A stretch of DNA of 64,000 bases from Lonicera japonica. Lineage: Eukaryota > Streptophyta > Magnoliopsida > Dipsacales > Caprifoliaceae. Below are positions 57,942-64,000 of the stretch, in pieces (the first letter of the stretch is position 1; each line of letters begins with the position of its first letter). Location: NCBI GenBank assembly GCA_021464415.1, contig CM038468.1, positions 2,728,001-2,792,000 of the forward strand, read 5' to 3'. The position numbers were made by a program, and so were the translations under genes. Under the pieces are notes generated by a model. It was not told where the DNA came from and made no database searches. It saw nothing but the letters and a program-made list of their open reading frames with translations.

Positions 57942-59180
57942 ATTTTTAGTTGGCTTGATTCTGATACCACAAGCATTTTTCATGATGTAATTGTTTTAGT
58001 TGAATTGAAAATTTAAAAATGCTACAATCAACGGACGCTCACTGTATCAAATGCGCCGTATATAATTCAGGACATAAGGTTAGTTGGTTATGTTTGATTC
58101 AAAATATAAGTGGTTATGTTTGATTCAAAATATATGTGGTGTTTAAGCGTTAAAATTAAAAGTAAAAACGTTTTTTTAGTCAATATTAATTTTAAGTGTT
58201 TTCATCGAATTTTGTCAAAATTTGAAAAGTCCCGCTACCACAAATAACTGAGAAAACTTTTTTTTTTTTTTTTTTTGACATGTTAAGATATTTCAAAATT
58301 TATTTCTGAAATTTGGTTTGAATCATAATACAAGAGGATTTAATAATTTTTTAGAAAGTAAATAAATAAATGAGGAAAAGTCAAAGTGCTTTTTTTCTAA
58401 ACCCACGTGCCACTTCTCTTTAATAATTTTGGTATCATTTAATTTAGACTGCTAATGGGCCAAGCCCATTAAAAATGAATAGCCAACGTGAGTTTAAAAA
58501 ATAAAAAGAGGTAGTACGTTTTTATGGGTGCACCGGTACAACTTAGCAATAGTTGGATTCGTCTAGCTCAACAGTGACTCAAAAATTTGATTTTCAAATT
58601 TTAGACTATTACAACTTTTTGGTACTGGACTGGTTTGGCACATATTTTTGGGGCACGTATTTTTTATCGTAAAAATTAATTTTTAAATATTTTAAGTTTA
58701 TCCCAAAAAAGATTGTGACTTAATCACCCATTAGTTTGAGACAAAAAGGCATAATTTTAGAGAAAATTTTGTCGCAAAAAATATTCAAATGTTAGAATCA
58801 ATTTTTAAGAATTTTGAGATACTACCTAGATTCTGTTTACATGCCATAAGAGATCTTAATGTTCTTCACATCTAAGAATTAGGGTTTCAAAAGTTCAAGG
58901 CCATATAGAAGTATTTTTGGTTGTGATTGTAGACAGCGTGAGTGAAATAGCTAACTTCGGATAAGGGAATCGCAAACAGGAGTGCGTAGATAGATGTGAT
59001 GGGTAAGCCGAAAAGTGGAAAGTGCTAAGTCAAGCCAGTTATGATTGGATTTTATATTAAAGGCACTGACGATACTATTGCATAAATTGTGAAGAATCAG
59101 TTGCTATGGAATCCTTGTCAGAAGTTAAACAAATTTTATTAAGAATTCTCAAATGTCACTTGGACTCTTCAGTATACAAA
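57942..59180. other. AT-rich stretch, no recognised gene
   Basis: No gene, no clear repeat partner and no LTR boundary found. A T run lies at about 58260-58276. A short direct duplication, GGTTATGTTTGATTCAAAAT, occurs twice near 58086-58135. The 3' LTR of the gypsy element to the right would be expected around here but I cannot identify it. Confidence 0.4.
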
Positions 59181-59182
59181 AA

Positions 59183-59690
59183 TGCTCGTGGAGCCAGCTG
59201 TTACTAGGCAGACCTCTTTGTGAGAGAAATTGTACAGTTCTCAATAAGCCTGTATTTAGGTCCTTTTATGCTTGGTAACCAACCTATATGGTGATAGGAA
59301 TATTTCGAAGTCCTTGGTGTTTAAAACGAAATTTTGTTCTTTTTGGCTAAGTCTTAAGTTGAATCGTGCCCCCTTTTAACATAAACAAATTTTGACAATT
59401 TTTTTTATTTGTTACCAGGCCTCTTCAGTTGAAAAACCAACCTCTTTGTGAGAGGTTTTTTTTTACAGAGTACAAGTGTGCTTCTTACAATCTGAGCAAT
59501 TGCTAAACTGACCTTTTTGTGAGAATTTTTTTTACTGAGTGCAAGTGCGCTTCTTGCGAGTTGGGCACTTACTAAACTGACCTCTTTATGAAAGGTTTTT
59601 TACATAGTACAAGTGTGCTTCTTGCAAACTGAACACTTACTAAACGGACTCCTTTGTGAGAGGTTTTTTTACATAATGCATTTTTACAAG
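59183..59690 (-). repeat. Tandem repeat (about 75-85 bp) in the gypsy 3' region
   Basis: Words CCTCTTTGTGAGAGG, TTTTTTACA-AGT and GTGTGCTTCTT-CAA recur around 59191, 59430, 59507, 59581 and 59650. Related to the 117-bp repeat of E2 through TACTAAACTGACCTCT. Confidence 0.75.
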
Positions 59691-59941
59691 TAATGAAGTA
59701 CCAAAACAAAATTTTCGTATACATTCTTCTTGGAAACAACTATTACAAAAGTGCAATATATTTTAGCTCAAGGGTAGTATCTCTTGAGGTGTTCTATGTT
59801 CTATGATCTCATGAGCTCCATGCCATTTACAGTCCTTAGATAATAGGTACCAGGTCAGTTAACCTTGGTGACCATGTAGGGACCTTCCCATTTAGCAGCG
59901 AGCTTGCCATATTCAAAAGTCTTTATTGCTAAGGTGACTTT

Positions 59942-60860
59942 TCAGAGCACCGAATTGCCAACATTCAGGCCTCGGTATCTAACCCTTTTGCTATAGCTCT
60001 TAACCATGCTCCTTTTGTAGGCCTTTTCTTTAATTCGAGCTTGTTCTCTTTTTTTTTCGAGGAAATCTAAATTGGTTAGTAGGCCTTCATTGTTTCGAGA
60101 TGAATCATGATGGTTAATTCTGTACGTGGGTACCCTTATCTCCACTAGAATGACTGCTTCAGTCCCATAGGTCAGAGAGAAAGGAGTTTCGCCAGTTGGA
60201 TATCTGATGGTGGTTTAGTAAGCTCCATAGAATTGATAGGAGCTCTTCAGACCAATTTTCTTTGGCATTATCGAGTCTCTTCTTCAACGAGTTCAGTAAG
60301 GTTCTCTTGGTGACCTTTGCATGACCATTGGCTTGGGGATGGATGGGAGAGTTGTAATGGTTTTCAATCCCATGTCCTTCGCAGAAGTCCCTCGAGAGGT
60401 TGCAGTCGAATTGCTTCCCATTATCTGTGATCAGCACCTTTGGCAGACCGAAATGGAAGATGATGTTTCTCCACACGAAACTCTAGATTTTCATTGTGGT
60501 TACTATAGTTAGTGCATCTGCATTAGCCCACTTAGTGAAGTAATCAATTGCCACCATTGCAAATTTAATTTGCCCCTTACCTAAGAGGAAAAGTCCGACT
60601 ATGTTTATGCCCCACTGAGAGAAGGGCCAAGGACTGCTAACGGGGGTCATGAGCTCTGCTGGGAGCTTCTGGATATTAGCGAATCATTGGCACTTGTCAC
60701 ATTTTCTACCATCTCCTTGGCGATTTATAAGATAGTCGGCCAAAAGTAGCCCTGTATGTCGAATTTAAAGGCTAGCGAGCGAGCCGCTGGATGACCTCCA
60801 CATAGACCTTCGTGGATTTCTAGCAGTGATGTGTGGGCTTGGTGCAGATGTAGGCAGGTC
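59942..60860 (-). pseudogene. Ty3/gypsy integrase region, decayed
   Basis: Minus-strand translation gives an integrase core and C-terminal tail in broken frames. The zinc-binding part (RKCDKCQ) precedes WGINIVG, where families have W-G-x-D-I-V-G; the first catalytic Asp is therefore Asn. The second Asp is kept (LITDNGKQF). The third catalytic residue, Glu in HPQ-NG-xE, reads Lys (HPQANGHAKVTKR). Stops interrupt the zinc-finger and mid-core regions. The C-terminal piece (RVRYRGLNVGNSVL) is typical of the tail after the core. It cannot be active. It follows the RNase H regions as in Ty3/gypsy order. Confidence 0.85.
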
Positions 60861-61083
60861 AAAAATGGGAGGACGTATCACCTTTTGTACAATACTTCAT
60901 CAACGATCACGTACCTATTGGAGATGTACTTTATCCTTTTGGCCGTTTTCTTGTCGCTGGGGAGCTCCGCTCGTCAGATAGTCCAGAATTGGGTCAATCT
61001 AACATTTATAGATCTGTATTGGGGCTATGTCAATATCTGGGATCTCATCGATGGTCTTTCTTTCTAGATACTCTACATGAATG

Positions 61084-61480
61084 CTAGTCGGTATATCTGA
61101 AGACGAAGCTAGCTTTGCCAAACGGTCTTGCTTTATTGTTCTGGGCTTGGGGGACTTTGATGAAAACTAGGTTTGAGTACCTCCAAGCTGTTGCCTTAGC
61201 TTTGGTCAGATAGGCTGTCATGTGATATTCTTTAGCCATGTTGTGGCCAAGTATTTGGCCAACCACTACTGTTGAGTCGTTGTAGACTATCATTTGTCTT
61301 GCTCCCAGATCTGCAGCTATTCTCAGTCCTGTAATGATGGCTTCGTACTCAGCCTCGTTGTTGGAGGCTCTGAAGAGGAATTTTAGAGATATTTCAAGGC
61401 TGTTAGCTTCAGGGGTGATCAGTAACACGCCAGCACAAGATCCTTATAGATTGGATGTCCCGTCCATGTGGAGTATCCAT
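61084..61480 (-). pseudogene. Second (archaeal-type) RNase H region of the gypsy element
   Basis: Minus-strand frame with SNNEAEYEAIITGLRIA, then VYNDSTVVVGQ, then VPQAQNNKA. The Glu and middle Asp typical of this domain are present. The last acidic position (usual A-x-A-D-A after the Gln-Asn) reads Arg. An additional RNase H between RT/RNase H and integrase is known for the plant Tat lineage and is the best lineage marker here. Confidence 0.8.
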
Positions 61481-61559
61481 ATGGAAATTTATGATCGTTA
61501 GTTTAGAGAGGTGGGGCTCGAGGTGCTTGGGTCTGCAAGTGGCAGTCATTCCAAAGGCT

Positions 61560-62117
61560 CAGCAATTTGCTCGTCAACGTATGTGAACTCCGCTATAAAG
61601 TCCTCCACGACCTGTCCTTTTAATAGATGTTCGAGGTATATAATTGATTACAAACTGTCCGAGTTCTACAGCCCAGATAACTAACCTCCCCGTCTACTCC
61701 GGCTTATCAAGGATTCTTCGCAGGGGTTAGTCGGTGAGTAAATCGACGACATGGGCTTGGAAGTAGGGTCTCAGCTTGCTAAAAGTGAGGAGAATGGTGT
61801 AAGCCAGTTTCTCGAGTCCCAGATAGTTCAGCTCAGCAGCAAGCAGAGCTCTACTTGTGTAATAGAAAAAAAGTTATGCTCCTCCCTCATTTTTCATTAA
61901 TGCTGAATTTACCCTCGTTTGCAAAACCCCAGATATAAACTCAAAATCTCCTCTTTCTTTAGTGAACTGAGAAAGGGTGGCACTTGTCGGTTGCTCTAAA
62001 AATGAACCTATTCAAAGCTACCACCTTTCCTATCAGACTCTGGACTTCTTTCGAGTAAGATGGAGATCTCATGTCAATAAGGGCTTGTATCTTATTGGGA
62101 TTGAATTCAATTCCCCT
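61560..62117 (-). pseudogene. RT connection and first RNase H region of the gypsy element
   Basis: Minus-strand translation shows YYTSRALLAAELNYLGLEKL, then LRPYFQAHVVDLLTD followed by a stop, then the YIPRTS region leading into the next domain. This is the native Ty3-type RNase H (the usual motif is SR-L---E--Y--LEKL). At least two stops and several frame changes are present. Confidence 0.75.
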
Positions 62118-62700
62118 CTAAGTAACCATAAAGCCCAAGAATTTTTTCCATTTTAATCCAAAAGCGCACTTGGCTGGATTGAGGGACATGCCATTTTGCC
62201 TGAGTATGACAAAGGCCTCATTGAGGTCGGCCACATGATTCAGTGCTCTAAAACTCTTGACTAACATTTTATCAACATAAACCTCTGTGTTTCTGCATAT
62301 CTGGTCTTTAAATATTGTGCTCATCACCTTTTGGTAAGTAGCCCCCTCATTTCTTAAGCCGAAGGGCATGGCCCTATAACAGTATGTGCTGCATTGGTGA
62401 TACATGATGTCTTTTCTTCATCTTCTAAAGCCATTCTGACCTGATTATAGCCAGAGTACGTGTCCATAAAACTCAACATTTCGTAGCCCGTGATTGAGTC
62501 TATGAGCTGGTCGATCTTTGGGAGTAGGAAGCTGTCTTTTGAGTAGACCTTGTTGAGGTCTTTGAAATCTACAGACATTCTCCACTTTTCGCTGTGCTTC
62601 TTCACGAGCACTATATTGGAGAGCCACTTTGGATAGTGGACCTCTCGAATAAAAATAACTCAGAAGAACTTTTGGACCTCTTCTTTCGTGGCCAAATTCC
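62118..62700 (-). pseudogene. Gypsy reverse transcriptase, decayed
   Basis: Minus-strand frames overlap at 62354-62405 with a frameshift between them. Upstream motif FIREVHYPKWLSNIVLVKK with one stop; then RMSVDFKDLNK, LSFMDTYSGYNQ (first catalytic Asp kept), AMPFGLRNEGATYQKVM, and VYVDKMLVKS where the invariant YVDD has become YVDK. The order and motifs are typical of plant Tat-type Ty3/gypsy RT. It is inactive by the catalytic change, stop and frameshift. Confidence 0.88.
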
Positions 62701-62877
62701 TTTTCGCAGCAAAATTCCTTTTCTTCTGCCTCACAGGCTTAAAAACTCGGTCGGCGTTCAGCTTGTTCACCATGACCTCTAGGTTTATCCCCTTCATGTC
62801 ATCGTGGGACCATGCAAAGACATTAGTGTTAGCTCATAAGCATTGACAGCTCTTCTTTAGTCTCTGTGTCAAGCCGA

Positions 62878-63330
62878 TCACTGATTTTTAGAATTCTGTC
62901 GGGCTATGAGGGGTCCAGAATTAATTCTTCTAAATCTTCCACTGGTTCGCCACAAAGCTCTCTCTTCGTCCCTGGGGTCTAAAATGTCAATCTCCCATTT
63001 CTCTGAGTCACCAGGTCCTCCCGCACCCATTAATTCTTCCACAGTCGTGGCTCCGAGCTCGACAACTATGATATTTACAGTTCTTACCTCTTTCAGAGTT
63101 TTGAACTGGCAGTACAGAGCTTCCACCTTGGTTTTCTCTAACCTCTTCGACTTTGTGATGGGTAGGGAATCTCATAGTCAGCCTACAAGTCGAAACGGAA
63201 ACCCTGATCTCATTGAGCATACCCCTGCTGAGGATAGCGTTATAATGGAGAGCTCTATCTAGTACCAAGAACTCTGCGATAGTATCGATTTGCTTCGAAG
63301 CTGTACCCAGAGTTATAGTGAGTTTGTTGG
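62878..63330 (-). pseudogene. Gypsy protease C-terminal region, decayed
   Basis: Minus-strand residues ALHYNAILSRGMLNEIRV, then STCRLTMRFPT and EEVREN, match the typical segment after the Tat-type protease (YNAILGR-LN and V-STYHL--KFPT). The frame shifts into the next part (LMGAGGPGDSEKWEI, then DPRDEERALWR). The catalytic D-S/T-G lies upstream and I could not place it with confidence. Confidence 0.7.
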
Positions 63331-64000
63331 TTCCCAGAGACTTAGTCTTCTCCCCTTAAACGTCTTTATCTTTTGAGCTTCTGGGATCTGCCCTGGATCT
63401 TAATTGGGCATAAACCTCACCAAAAGGGGCTGTCAGAGGAGTAAACTACTGGCATGTTTTGCCTCCCCTTAGCTCAGACTTATCTGATTCCTTCTTTCCA
63501 TTTCTCTCTTGACCGCAGGGTGGGTTGTGCCCCCTTTGGCGCTTGGAGGAGGATATGGAGGGCTGATAGGCCTGACAAGTTTTTTCCTTGTAGGGTTTAT
63601 TCCACACCAATTTGGTTGTTGACATAATCCAGGAACTCGGACATAGTCTTCGGAGCCATTCTCGCCAAAGTCATGAGGCAGTATGGGGAGCTTACCTTCT
63701 CCATAAAGGGTGTTACTGCCACACCTTCATTTAGATTTATGACTATGAGGCTTTCTTGGTTAATGCAGAAAGCATAATCTTTTAGGCATTCTGTAGACCT
63801 TTGCTTTATGGTGAAGAGGTGAGTAAAGGACTTAGATTACTTCCTGGTTCCCAAAAAATGCGAAAATGAACTTAGTACCGAGCTCCTGCGAGCTCAAAAT
63901 CAACCCCAGGAGCAGGCTGTTGCACCACATTCGGGCTGCCCTTAAGAGTGGTAATGAAAGCTCTGCATATTACATCATTTGGGACATTCTGAAGCCCCAT
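63331..64000 (-). pseudogene. Gypsy gag, decayed and cut by the window edge
   Basis: Minus-strand translation in shifting frames gives pieces of a plant retrotransposon gag (VPNDVICRAFITTLKGSP near 63950-64000; ELGTKFIFAFFG near 63865-63890; then a region resembling the end of the gag domain to about 63620) followed by a basic, Lys/Arg-rich linker. Stops and frameshifts are frequent. The element's 5' LTR would lie beyond the right edge. Confidence 0.65.

Noticed and set aside
57942..59180. Possible 3' LTR of the gypsy element
   Set aside because: No TG...CA boundary, purine tract or repeat partner could be identified in this stretch.
1..64000. tRNA, rRNA or other structural RNA genes
   Set aside because: No convincing tRNA-like or rRNA sequence was recognised by reading; only primer-binding sites complementary to tRNA ends were found.

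Overview
This window is AT-rich nuclear DNA from a flowering plant, probably a eudicot. The evidence is an intronless LRR receptor-like protein of the EIX2/Cf-9 kind, plant Ty1/copia and Ty3/gypsy (Tat-type) retrotransposons, and Stowaway- and Mutator-type MITEs. I cannot name the species. Only one host protein gene looks intact: the receptor-like protein on the minus strand at 10301-13267. Everything else is repeat, transposon or gene relic.

Layout. 1-10300 is the 3' side of the receptor gene. It holds degenerate tandem copies of non-coding or exon-like blocks, a GC-richer segment present twice (1-1000 and 5253-6005), a deletion-derivative copia element (1317-3926, target duplication CAATA), and the C-terminal relic of a second receptor-like protein gene (8045-8340). 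10301-13400 is the receptor gene and its TATA box. 13400-17444 is its upstream region, built from diverged pieces of the large repeat further right, plus an orphan copy of the proximal promoter (15097-15425) and two fold-back MITEs.

17445-46264 is a direct triplication of a roughly 10-kb non-coding unit. Copy A (17445-21520) has an internal deletion. Copy B (21521-37186) has gained three LTR-type insertions: solo LTR 23218-24859, a complete non-autonomous LTR element 30475-33503, and solo LTR 34235-35886. Copy C (37187-46264) has none of the three. The uninterrupted target sites can be read in copies A and/or C. 46265-49467 is a partial further copy interrupted by a Stowaway MITE, then AT-rich sequence with no visible gene.

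49468-57936 is a nested complex of minus-strand LTR elements. The outer pair of LTRs is flanked by the target duplication TTTAT. Inside are a second element with 117-bp and about 190-bp tandem repeats, and a large palindrome (arms about 900 bp, 54195-56098) carrying two inverted broken copies of a captured LOB-domain (LBD) transcription-factor gene. This LBD palindrome is the most unusual object in the window. 59180-64000 is a decayed minus-strand Tat-type gypsy element running off the right edge (gag, protease, RT, RNase H, a second RNase H, integrase). Its 3' region shares sequence blocks with the LBD-carrying element, so it may represent the autonomous lineage that mobilised it.

The pieces do not form a pathway. 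They record a receptor locus whose flanks have been amplified, deleted and repeatedly invaded by transposons. Identity values are by eye except where I counted differences.
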